A DNA stretch of 64,000 nucleotides, from the NCBI GenBank assembly GCA_030710605.1, contig CP092884.1, positions 15,915,483-15,979,482 of the forward strand, written 5' to 3'. Numbering within the stretch: the first letter of the stretch is position 1; each line of letters begins with the position of its first letter. Made by a program: the position numbers and the translations under genes. The notes under the pieces were generated by a model that saw only the letters and a program-made list of their open reading frames with translations, did no database searches and was not told where the DNA came from. Below, piece after piece: positions 11,290 through 21,854 of the stretch. Origin of the DNA: Cordylochernes scorpioides (Eukaryota; Arthropoda; Arachnida; Pseudoscorpiones; Chernetidae).

Positions 11290-12070
11290 TAATAACGTCA
11301 CAGTTAACCTTCTGACCCCGGGAACCCTGCGAGCTAAGTTTAAACCAATACTTCCTGGCAAAGCAGGACGTATCTAGTGACCGCAGAAGTTATAAATGTT
11401 AAGCTAACGCCCAATATTTCCGGCAAAGACAGGACGTATCTAATATCCGCCGAAGTTATAAGCGTCAAGCTACCCAACACTTCCTGGCAAAACAGGACGT
11501 ATTTGATAACGCGGAAGTAAATAAAGTCGAAATAGCACCCGACACTTCCTATCAGGCAGACCATATCTTTCACCAAAGAGAACCGCGGTCCAATTAGAAA
11601 GTCTCCCCTTAAGTAGGTCAACCAATAGGAAAACGGGGACGTTCCATTTTCGACCAATGGGAAGGAAGCCAACTCGTGGTGTTAAATCGAAAAGCAAGAA
11701 TGGTCAGTTGTTCACTCGCTCTCGCCGAGTTCGGACCTAGTAGTGATTTGGCTCTCATAGGAACAACACCTACAGTTGTGATTCCGCTTCCAACAAGGTG
11801 ACATCTACTCTCGAGGCCTCTCTCCCTCTGCTCATCCCACAGCTAAGTTCAATCACCGCCATGTGATCAGATAATTAACAATCCAAATCGCTCCGCTCTT
11901 CTCAAGCTTTCTTTCCTCCCATCCAGTTGCCTTTAATTTTCAAACCCCATCACGTGTCCTGATTATTCCTAACTGTATGCTGCAACTTCCACTCAAACGA
12001 CTGCGCTTCAATCAAATCTCACCATTCGCATCCAACAACAAGAAATTCCGCAACGATATTGTCACATATA
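11290..12070 (-). repeat. gypsy-type LTR relative with internal tandem repeats
   Basis: The stretch 11680-12070 is similar to 43325-43645 (shared blocks TCAATCACCGCCATGTGA, CTTTCTTTCCTCC, GTTGCCTTT), which lies in the 3' LTR of the gypsy element at 43-49 kb. The stretch 11345-11560 holds about three tandem copies of a roughly 70-bp unit with CTTCCTGGCAAAGCAGGACG. No pol sequence is next to it, so this is probably a solo or truncated LTR. Orientation is taken from the 43-kb element. Confidence 0.5.
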
Positions 12071-12079
12071 TCTAGTCAC

Positions 12080-12687
12080 TAGCATTCCAATATATAGTTT
12101 CTACAGGTCATACTTTTTTAATCTATACCATTCTAACACACACAAGAACCACATATCCAACTTGCACCAAAAAGATTGATATTGGAAGCAATAGTGTCCA
12201 ATAAACTATATAGCAACAAAAGAAAATAGAAATTCCTGGTATTTATAATCAATTTTTATTTTGATCCCAGCCCTCTGTAGAATATTATTAGATTTTCTAT
12301 TTTATGCTAGTGTTGTTTATATACCCTACCTTCCACAGCATATAAATAAATTTACATAGGTATTATTAATGTTTCATTTTAGGTATATATTTTTATACTA
12401 TTTTATTTGTAATAGAAAAAATTAAAATGTATTATGTGTGTGTGTGAGAGAGAGAGAATATTTTCAGCAGTATAAAATAAGATGTTTAATTTCTTGTGCT
12501 TCTTTAATGTAGTTTATCCGTTGAAGGAAGGCTTGCCCGTAGGTTTGTACAACCGTTTATAAATGAAAAAGGCCTTTTTTCTCGCCCTGTGATTTTTCTA
12601 TCAACGAATAAGGAGTTTACAATCGTCTCTATAAGAAAAAAATCAGAAGATTAAAAGTATCATATGAACAAGGATAAACAATTTATA
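12080..12687. other. no gene recognised
   Basis: AT-rich, with a short TG/GA microsatellite at about 12434-12458. No ORF of interest. Confidence 0.3.
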
Positions 12688-12830
12688 AATTTAATTGCCA
12701 TCTATCGATAAAATATATAACAATTTTTGAGATTTTTTTCTTTTTATCTCTCTACAGACTTTACTGCAAAGATTAAAAAAATATCGAATGAGAAGGCTTG
12801 GCTCATTAACAATCATTGCATATCTAAATA
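12688..12830 (+). repeat. structured repeat, copy E (partial)
   Basis: It begins ATTGCCATCTATCGATAAAAT and reaches TACAGACTTTACTGCAAAG, then GAGAAGGCTTGGCTCAT, matching the copy at 40036-40205 up to the first stem and loop. The second half of the pseudoknot core is lost, with ACAATCATTG following. Confidence 0.55.
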
Positions 12831-13810
12831 TGAAAATAAATTCCAAGAACATGCGACTTAGACTTTGACCTCTACTCGAAACGTGACGCATCGATTCGTT
12901 AAAATTAGCTCATAAAAGTTTAATGCGATGCAAAGAGGCTTGATAATGTTTTAAAGGAGAAGAAAACTAGGTCTACGGTTAATCTGCAACAAACCACTTG
13001 TATAATCTGGGGATTACTTCAGTCTAACCAACATCAAATAGCGCGAATGTGTGAATAGTTCATTATTTTATTTTCTCAAAGAATTAATATGTTATAATTT
13101 CAACCAGTCGAAACATCCATGTCATTTTTCGGCGCCTAATGGAATTGTTACGTCGTACCCAGACACTTTTTGTGTTTTTTTTTTGTCTAATCAGGATGAC
13201 ATAAATTTACACACGTGATGCAGCAGGAGTACAGAAGGAGTACAATAAGTGGTACTTGCCTTCAACCTTCCCTTCAGAAAAATACTTGGCGTCGTGGATG
13301 TCACTCTTGTGAAAACTTCCGCTCCACACTATACGACACACTCGTACATGTCCAGTCTGAACTACAACGGCTTGTAGGCCACTCCTATGTCAGGATCTCC
13401 TGGCACGATCTTGTAGGATCATCCACACGCCCGGAGGCAAGTCGCCACGTCTTCTCCTTGCCGCAGATGTGACCATACTCTGTCCTCCCCCACACAGGAA
13501 TGCTGTTTTTGGCGCCTTCCCCCACTGATATATGACCACCCCCCGCAGCTGGAGTCCACTTATCTTCCTCCAACTTTACTCTGAAATCTTGACTTCTCGG
13601 ATATCTTCTCATCCATTCTACAGAATCAATCAGAAAGGCACTACTATAAAAGTAACCAGAGGTCAAAATTAATTTTCCATCTCGATAAAGTGCAAGAGCG
13701 AATTTGTCTATTTACCAGATATAGCTACAAATGCCTTTTTCTTTGAAACAAGAGTTAGAAATAATCATAAGGGTGAAGAGATTTAACACAAAATATATTT
13801 ACGATGTACT

Positions 13811-13966
13811 AGAGCGCCATCTGTTATCAAATTATAAAACTATTTTAGAGGCGTAATATTCTTTTTAAAATAAAACAATTTCTACTGTCCTTACTGCGAT
13901 GGAAAAATTAAAGGGAGGGCCTGGCTCATCAGTGGTGAACCCTCCCAGCGGTTTCGCCAGTTTAAT
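13811..13966 (+). repeat. structured repeat, copy A (pseudoknot core)
   Basis: The left end is GCGCCATCTGTTATCAAA and the core lies at 13913-13960. Stem 1 pairs GGGAGGG (13913-13919) with CCCTCCC (13940-13946). Stem 2 pairs CTGGC (13921-13925, in the loop of stem 1) with GCCAG (13956-13960, outside stem 1), giving an H-type pseudoknot. The copies at 39.6 kb and 39.8 kb are close relatives; that at 40.1 kb is a diverged subfamily with compensating changes. Transposition mechanism and function are unknown. Confidence 0.7.
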
Positions 13967-15484
13967 CAAAATATATTTATTTTTCAAAAATATTCTGAAG
14001 GTTCTGAAATGTATACTGAGCAGAATACCTTTTCTGATGATTTTTCTAAGTATAAAAAAGAAGAATTCACTTACAAAAATTATCTAATAGCGAATATGTT
14101 TGAGAATAAATTATATTGTTAAAAATAGATTTTGCAGTTAGTCTAGAAATATCTATAGAGTATAACTTGTTCAATTCAAGTGCTAAAAGAAAGAAGCATA
14201 TAATTGTCAACACTACTATAATGAATATTCATGATATTTTTCTAACTAAAGGATCTTGAAATCAAGTATTTTATTTATAATCAATATTAAGATTTTATGT
14301 AAGAACTTGCTATTCTTCAATCTTACACCTGTCTAATAATATGGGGTGCCGACGTAGTTTGCATAAAACATTGAGAAATTTCTCAGCATCATAATTGGCA
14401 ATAACCCGCGAGGCAGATGATGAGATTACAGCTCTGCAGAGGTAGGATGGCAAATAGAGCTCTGTCATTTTGATTTGCATACGAAATTAGTACGGCCGCG
14501 AATTATCATATGAAATTATTACCCGCATATTAGCGAATTCAATTTCGAGGAAGCTTCTCATAACGGGAAAAATATATCCCTCCATAAAGATAGTGTTTAA
14601 TTTTCTCACTAATGTCTCAACCTATACGGACAATTCGGATAATTCTACCATTTGAACGCCTATGACCAAAACGTATCCTTGCCGTTATTACAGTGCATAT
14701 CTCTTATATCCATTATATACTTGCACATTAAAATCATAAAAGGCATATCTTGATCAATGCTCACATGAGATTTTTAGATGGCAGAGCGCCATCTAGTGGA
14801 ACAGAAATCCACTAAACGTGGATTTAGCTTGTTACCTGATATTTGGTCAAACAAATTTCTTGATTTTATTATCATTTTTCCATATTTATAAAAATATATT
14901 CATTTTTTTTAAATTTTATTCAAAATACCTCTCTCTCAATTAATAAAGACATATTTTATATATTTTACAATTTGCTCTATGCTTTAATTAGAAGACGAGG
15001 ATTTTCCCCTTTGGAGATATTCAACATTTTGCTCACATTACATTGATAACATTATCATATGTTTTAACTAAGACTAAGCAATCAATATGTCTTAATATTT
15101 GTAATAAATAAATTTGATTGAAGGTTGAAAATTTAACGATAGATGGCAATTGAATATATGAATGTGTCTTAAAATGATCGAAAAGATATATGGCTTGCTG
15201 TAGAAGTTTGTTAAGAAGAAAACGAACATGTTTGGGCATCTTGTACGACACTCGGATTGGTTGAATGTATTGATGGAGGGATGCATGGAAGGAAAAAGAA
15301 GGCAGGTGATTATATTGACCTATGCACACTACACAAACCGATGTGCATAGTTAGCTGGAAGCCATACTTATAGTTCTTCTGTTGAAGGGCATGTTGGCCC
15401 GAATGCTAGAGAAATAAAAAAATAGTTTAAAAAACCTGGCCTTGATTACTTGTTGTTATTGATGAATATATTTCAGTATAATAT
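13899..15484. other. AT-rich region after structured repeat; no gene
   Basis: From about 13970 to 15484 I see no credible gene. A CTCF-like sequence, GCGCCATCTAGTGG, lies at 14786-14799. CGATAGATGGCAATTG (15137-15152) matches the terminal sequence of the structured repeat family. Confidence 0.35.
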
Positions 15485-15754
15485 TGTAGCAAATTATTTA
15501 ATATTTTATTAAATTATTTTATCATTTTTATGTTAATATTATGCTACTCTGTAAAAACTCCGCTTTGCTTAGATTTTGTTTATCATTCATAATTTGTTTT
15601 TTCCTTGTATAAATTGCTGTGTCATCCTAGAGTTTGTCCCCCCCCCCCCCCATCCCCCAAAGTTGGGGCTAGACGACCTTGCTACTAAAGACCAATTAGC
15701 CCGGAAGAAAATAACTTTTTTGAGAGTTTGTCCTCCCTAATTTTCTACGTGGCA
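15485..15754 (+). repeat. solo LTR of the TRIM family
   Basis: It runs from TGTAGCAAATT to CCCTAATTTTCTACGTGGCA and matches the TRIM LTRs at 53175 and 54241 (TTTATCATTCATA, TTTGTT, TCATCC, CCTAATTTTC). It carries an internal C14 tract and a roughly 90-bp insertion with a repeated GAGTTTGTCC. No interior or second LTR is present, so it probably formed by LTR-LTR recombination. Confidence 0.6.
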
Positions 15755-15759
15755 ATATA

Positions 15760-16439
15760 TATTAGAACTTTAATACTAATATCATATTTCACTGATCTTG
15801 TTTTATTTTAAATGGGTTTGACTTCTTAGCAACAATAGCGTAGATTTGTTTCTATGTCAAGATAATTCTCATTGAAAATATATCACTAAAATAAATCACG
15901 AAAATAAATATATTTTCACTAATTTAAAGCTGAAAACGCATGTATTTTGAAAATAATATAATACGAAAATGATGAACGATATTGAGATTTTTCTAAGATT
16001 TATACAGAAAATATACATTGAATTATATACCATCCCAATTCAATCAAACAAGCCGTTAAGGAATATTATGAACATTCATGATAATATTTATTTTTCGTTG
16101 TCAAATTGAAACAAAAGATTCAAAGCCAAAATTTTTGTTATCATAAACAAAATATTTTAAATCAAACATTTATTCAGAACATTTTCTCAAGGAATATATT
16201 CTATATGTGAAAGATCAAAATGAAATCAATGAACAAATACTAATGCTCCATTATAAATGATATACAGAATACGTTGGTTCAAATTCTAAATAAGAAACAC
16301 TACCGCAACAAACTGTTAACTTCTATATGAGTTCAATATCAAATATGTGGAAGAATTCAGGTAGGATTTTTTTTATCAATCTGACATATCCACACTTCAG
16401 AAAAGCCTCAACAAAAATATTTAACTCTTTCATGATTAA
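15760..16439. other. no gene recognised
   Basis: AT-rich sequence with no ORF, repeat or motif that I can assign. Confidence 0.3.
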
Positions 16440-16650
16440 TAAATGTTACAGGTTTATGAAGATGAGTTATCTTTATATTAGACGTGATCTCGAGCTTCCA
16501 GACATCTCTGCCCTTCTACAGGAGTACGTTGAAATATATAAACGCCGTATATTTCCATGTACTCCTGTATAAGGGCGAAGATATCCGAAAGCTAGAGATC
16601 ACGTTTAATAAAGATAACTAAAATCTCCATAAACCTCTAACATTTGTTTA
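16440..16650. repeat. foldback with Penelope-like 3' signature
   Basis: Two arms of about 100 bp (16441-16541 and 16549-16648) are near-perfect inverted copies around a 7-nt centre. The right arm reads CCTGTATAAGG (16564-16574), then CCGAAAGCT (16585-16593), then TTTAATAAAGATAAC. This is the same order and spacing as at the 3' end of the Penelope-like element (43227-43254) and in the foldback at 44529-44831. The left arm has the same motif in reverse. An 81-codon ORF across it is incidental. Confidence 0.6.
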
Positions 16651-17325
16651 AATAATATCCAGGATATTTGAATCAATTAATATTGATATTTATAATTTAT
16701 AATTATCAGACATTAAGTCTGGTATCACCTTTCAACTGATGAGGTTTACAATTTCTTTTTTAGCTGGATAAACCAAACTTCTTCATTTTTCTTCTTTATC
16801 TACAATGTCTTATATAGCCTGAAGTTAGATGATATCACGTGACGTCACTCATCAACTGGATGCCGGATGTAGGTCTGGAAATTTTCTCCATATATATATA
16901 GTATATTTTAAACTGTATTAAAATGTACACCGTTTCTGTTTGCTGCCACCCCCATATTTTGTACATATGCTATATCTTTATTAATAATACCTGTAAACCC
17001 CTATTTGTATGTAACACTAAAAATGTTGACGTGAAAATAAAAATCCACAGAGCGGTCAGCTGGGGACAGCTGGGGAGAGGGGTGGAAAAAGGCAACGCCC
17101 AGCCCATGTGGGCCCCCCAGGGACTCCTGGACGACCCCTGAAAACAAGACAAGTTTTGACAGGGGGTCAGCAGATGGTTCTAGGGGGTGTTTCTCGGGAG
17201 TCCGCTTCAGCCTTTCTCTCTCACACACACTCTCCCTCCATGTCTCGGTGATAAACATCAAAGTTGGTGTCATGGCCTCTACCTCTGTCCCGTTGGCTGT
17301 CCCCGATCCCTCTTTGTGCTAACAT
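16651..17325. other. no gene recognised
   Basis: AT-rich to 16990, then a GC-richer patch (17045-17300) with purine-rich and CT-rich runs. No coding function recognised. Confidence 0.3.
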
Positions 17326-17859
17326 CTAGTCCTGCTTCTGCTTCTTGTTGTCCGCGTGTGGGAAGATCACCAACACTCGCCTCACGTACACGACTGCCAG
17401 TTCATCCATACGTCGGCACATTGCAACAATATTACAGAAAGTCGACAGGATAACTGAGGACAGCGGCATGCAGAGGATGACAGAGGCACCGGTGGTCAAC
17501 GGCGCATTCGTGTGGGTGCTCCTTCTACTTGCCCTCCACCTTGACGATCCAGTAGACCATCTCAAAGACGCCATGCAAGGACTAGCCGTACCTCGCACCG
17601 AGAAGGTCATCATCGCCCCCATTGACATCTCCTGCGCCACGAGCATCTTCCTCCATCGGCTCGAACAAGCAGACAAGATCCATCGAGAAATCCTGGCATT
17701 GCCGTGCCAACCAGCATCGACGATGTCCCACGGCAAACACCGCAAAAAGTGATCACCAGGCCTCATAGTAAGCAACTCCACAATGAAGAGCAAGATAGTG
17801 GATATTGCTGCTGATGTGGTGGAGATGCATGGAGACATCTGAGACTCTTCTTTGGACAC
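17326..17859. other. GC-rich open region, both strands, unassigned
   Basis: An open frame of 135 codons on + (17345-17752) and one of 177 codons on - (17326-17859) overlap almost fully. The GC content is well above that of the surroundings. The + product has an amphipathic start, a short hydrophobic stretch (VNGAFVWVLLLLALHL) and a basic end. The - product has a hydrophobic segment near ILCMPLSSVILSTF. I recognise neither. It could be an exon of a host gene, a transposon fragment or a fossil; codon statistics and searches would decide. Not called as a gene. Confidence 0.25.
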
Positions 17860-17869
17860 GACAACAACA

Positions 17870-18540
17870 ACAACACATTCTTTTGCTAGATTATATATAC
17901 AAATTGTGTCTCAAATGAATTGAAAGTCATGCTGATTGAATTCACTAAGTTTATATTCTACTGGGGTACGTGTTCGTGATGAGGCATAATGTATAGTTTA
18001 GTGTCAATACTAGGCTAAACTTATTAAATTAACTGTGGCATTTGGTATAGGAATTTGAAAATTGTAGCCTACGAGAAAGGTCGTTGGATATCTAGAGATG
18101 TAAGAGTTAATATGAATGTCCCGTTAGCACGTCTAGATGCACACATAATTATAATAATTGATTACTTACAGCTTGAAAACATTGTGGGAACAAGTTAAGG
18201 GACATGGATAATAAATTTAACAGTTCGATATAAATTATAAATCTATTAAGAAGAAGGTTAGATTTCGGAAAATTATTTTTAACTGAAAAAGTCAATTCAT
18301 TATAATTATGAAATTAATTAAAAATCAACGTTTAGTTTATATTTATTTCAATATTTAACGCAAGCCATCAGCAACTTTTAGTTGCACGATCAAGAGATGC
18401 CTTTTTCCTAATTTATTTACCTGATTTAGTACAATTTCCATTTTGTACTATTTTCTCAAATTTTTAACGTTTTCTTCTATTTCAGTGAATAATCACAATA
18501 AATTATTTCTCTCCGTCAAAATATGTGTTTTCCCTAAAGT
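17870..18540. other. no gene recognised
   Basis: AT-rich spacer between the open region and the 37-bp array. Nothing assignable. Confidence 0.3.
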
Positions 18541-19642
18541 TCGGTTATCGTGAATGTTCATCTTAGATGTAAACAAAACGCTTATCGTGCATATGCAGTC
18601 CTGATGTAAACAAAACAGTTATCGTGCATGTGCAGGTCTGATGTAAACAAAACGGTTATCGCTCATGTGCAGTTTAGATGCAAACAAAACTGTTATAGCC
18701 CATGTGCAGTCCTGATATAAACAAAACGGTTATCGCTCATGTGCAGTATAGATGTAAACAAAACGGTTATCGTGCATGTGCAATTTATATGCAAACAAAG
18801 TTGTTATCGTGCATGTTCAGCTTAAATGTAAACAAAAACGGTTATCGTACATGTAAAGTTAAGATGTAAACAAAACGGTTATCGGGCCTGTGAAATTAAG
18901 ATGTAAACAAAACGGTTATCGTGCATGTGCAGTTTAGATGTAAACAAAACGGTTATCGTGCATGTTCAGCTTAAATGTAAACAAAAACGGTTATCGGGCC
19001 TGTGAAATTAAGATGTAAACAAAACGGTTATCGTGCATGTGCAGTTTAGATGTAAACAAAACGGTTATCGTGCATGTTCAGTTTAGATGTAAACAACACG
19101 GTTATCGAGAAGATGCGAAGTCCTAATGTAAACAAAACGGTTAGCGTGCATGTGCAGTTTAAATGTAAACAAAACGGTTATCGTACATGTACATTTTATA
19201 TGTAAACAACACGGTTATAGAGAAGATTTGCAGTCCTAATGTGAACAAAACGGTTATTGTACATGTAAATTTAAGATGTAAACAAAGCGTTTATTGTGCA
19301 TGTACAGTTAAGATGTTAACAACACAGTTATCGAGAAGATGTGCACTTCTAATGTAAACAAAACGGTTAACATGCTTGTGCAGTTAATATGTAAATCAAA
19401 CTGTCATCTTGCATGTGCAGTTAAAATGTAAAGATAACAGTTATCGTGTATATGTTCAGCGCTGATGTAAACAAAACGGTTATCGTGCATGTACTGTTCA
19501 GATATAAACAAAACGTTTATCGTGCTTGTACAGTTTAGATGTGAACAAAATGGTTATCGTTAATGTACAGTTTAGATGTAAACAAAACAGTTATCGTGCA
19601 TGTGCAGCCTAATGTAAACAATCTATTAGCGCGCATGTACAA
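18541..19642 (+). repeat. 37-bp tandem array, about 29 units
   Basis: The consensus unit joins GATGTAAACAAAACGGTTAT with CGTGCATGTGCAGTTTA (37 bp). Most units differ at a few positions, so the array is old or slowly homogenised. Nearly every unit keeps GTAAACAA, the core recognised by forkhead (FoxO/FoxA) proteins in other animals, and many keep CATGTG, an E-box form. The array could be a plain minisatellite. The motif content is seen directly; a regulatory role is inference. Confidence 0.9.
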
Positions 19643-20874
19643 ATGCGTGTTGTATAATTGATTTTAGCGATCAGATTACATAAGAGAGACAGCGCTGAGG
19701 TAGTTTACCTTCCAGCTGAACGTCACACGTATTTAAATGAGAAGCTATATTTCTTTCATATGAATAATCATCTGGATCAGACAAACGCGTTTATTTTCAT
19801 CTAATATTGAAGTTTTGCTAGAAACTACTCTCGTAAATATTTGTCTGTCGGTACAGAGCCCACAATATTGCAGTCACTTCAATCTCAACTTGTTGCGTGA
19901 TTCCAGGGATTTTCTCGGAATATTAATTCTGTGTTTGCATGCACAACATGGCTCACGCTAATTGGTCTATTGTCTCGCATTGACAAAGTATCAATCCTTC
20001 GTGACGTGCGCCTGTGATGAGTTACGCCACTAACTTTCCACCACGGCGACATATCTGACACATGTATTGTTTATCTGTTGGGTTTGTTACTTTTTTGGTT
20101 AGGTATCAGTTAATTGTCGCCAGTCTTAAATCGCTGGCCCAATACTGGTTCAAGTAACGGTCCAATCCCATCAGTGAGTGCAAGTAACTAAACCGAACTT
20201 TATAATCTTGTAAGTGCAAAGTTGAAATAACAGTTTTCATATGTAAATATTTGATCTACTGACAGTATACTATCCAAAAACATGTAAAAAATGCTACTCA
20301 TTATCGCTCGTAAAACTTTTTTTTAATGGAAAGTTAATTTTAAGCAAAAATTAGAACAAATGGAAATTGCACTGCTTCAGATGGTAAAAATAAAAACATC
20401 TGATCGTACAGCAAAAGGTAGCAGATGGCTTCGCCAACTATTGGAAAAATATAAAATAGTCTTAGCTACGATTGGTTGATATAGTATAACCTCGTTAATT
20501 CGACACACGTCTATCAAATAGCAAACTTTAATTCAACACTAGCGATAATTTTACCTATTTCAAAAATAAAATTTCGACAACATTAGATAATTCTTGTTAA
20601 GATATAAATTTATTGCTACAAATACAATATTTGGGTGAAATTATTCTCATAGTTAGCGTATGCGCACCGTGTTTAAAATTGTTATAATGCGTCGCAAATA
20701 TAAACACCGACGTTGGTGTTCAATTGTTCATTCGACGATTTAGGCCTAACTCAATCTGCCTTTAGTCACGGTGTCTTGAAGAATAAAGTAAATTCTTCAG
20801 CTTCTTGTTTATTTTCTAAATGTATTCTCTTGTAATATATCGGGAATTGAATAATCACCAAAAGCAAGCTTCTC
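19643..20874. other. no gene recognised
   Basis: AT-rich. The segment at about 20700-20850 (AATAAAG after a CG-containing stretch) looks like the end of an LTR but has no partner in the window. Confidence 0.3.
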
Positions 20875-21090
20875 TTGAGACCACGAATCAATATAAATGA
20901 AGATGACCACCATCAGCAGAGTGTTGTACCCCATCAGGACTTACCATCAAGCAGCACAAGTCCCTTAAGAACAGAAACGCCAGAAGCAGTGACCATGGAT
21001 AAAGGTGCCCCGATTGAACCTCTAAAGGAACAGGCAAGATATTCCAGCTTTGGGAAGAGGATAATAAAACCAAAAAGACTTGATCGCTAG
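20875..21090 (+). pseudogene. possible gypsy Pol C-terminal tail
   Basis: A 71-codon ORF ends in YSSFGKRIIKPKRLDR, like the basic 'R-x-G-R-x-x-K-x-P-x-R-L' tail found after integrase in many gypsy Pol proteins. The stop is followed by an AT-rich sequence with AATAAA. No integrase precedes it. Low-complexity similarity is possible. Confidence 0.3.
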
Positions 21091-21299
21091 AAGAAGTGAA
21101 GAGAAACATTTTGTAAAATATATGTGCGTTTTTTAATAAAAAAAAATCATATATTGGATCAAAATATAATATTTTTACCAATATATTGCAGTTGTGTGGG
21201 CTGAACGCCAACCTATCAATGGATTTATCAACCTATGTGTTAAGGTTCCTTTGTCCTTAACAAATTAGAAGCCGTACTTTAGAGGACTGTATAGGTTTT

Positions 21300-21460
21300 C
21301 AACTTCCCAAGCGACACCCCAATGGTGATTCCAATGCCAAGGCGACACACCAATGGCGATTCCAATGCCCAGGCGACACTCCAATAGTGATTCCAATGCC
21401 CAGGCGACACCCCAATGGTGAAAATGCCCAGGCGACACCCCAATGGTGATTCCAATATAT
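21300..21460 (+). repeat. 31-bp tandem repeat, about 5 copies
   Basis: The unit contains CCAATGGTGATTCCAATGCC and AGGCGACAC. Two units have internal deletions. It lies just outside the gypsy LTR. Confidence 0.85.
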
Positions 21461-21505
21461 CCAATATATGCTTTTATTTAAAGATTAAAATATTCATATA
21501 TATTT

Positions 21506-21819
21506 TGTCGCGGAGATAAATAAAGCAAGGGCAAATTTGGGAATAATTATTTTTTTATAAGGGGTATTTACCTTCAAGTTCTCCAAAAAAATTATTTACA
21601 AGAGGTATTTATAGGGAGAGAGAGGGTCAGATAATAATAAAACTTACCCCAAGGTAAAGATAATAATAATGGGCGACGTCAACCACCAAGGTGTCCCGTT
21701 TTCCTTAATTTGAGATAAGATTCCGAGAACCCCTCCCACCTGTGGTCCCCCCCCCCCCCCCCCCCCCCAGTGTCCAGGAATGATTGACAGGTGTCCCTTC
21801 TGGATGGAGCTTCTTGACA
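21506..21819 (-). repeat. 3' LTR of gypsy element 1 (inferred)
   Basis: On the minus strand the sequence after the pol stop contains a polypurine tract (CTCTAAAGGGGGAGTAA, 21820-21836), directly followed by TGTCAAGAAGCTCC. The stretch ends ...TCCGCGACA at 21506, giving TGTC...GACA ends and 314 bp. A C-run of about 20 lies within. The 5' LTR is absent from the window, so the extent rests on the end motifs alone. Confidence 0.5.
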
Positions 21820-21854
21820 TTACTCCCCCTTTAGAGAAAACAGCGACCCGCTGA

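Noticed and set aside
18541..19642. Possible CRISPR-like array
   Set aside because: The units are contiguous 37-bp tandem repeats without unique spacers, in a eukaryotic context.
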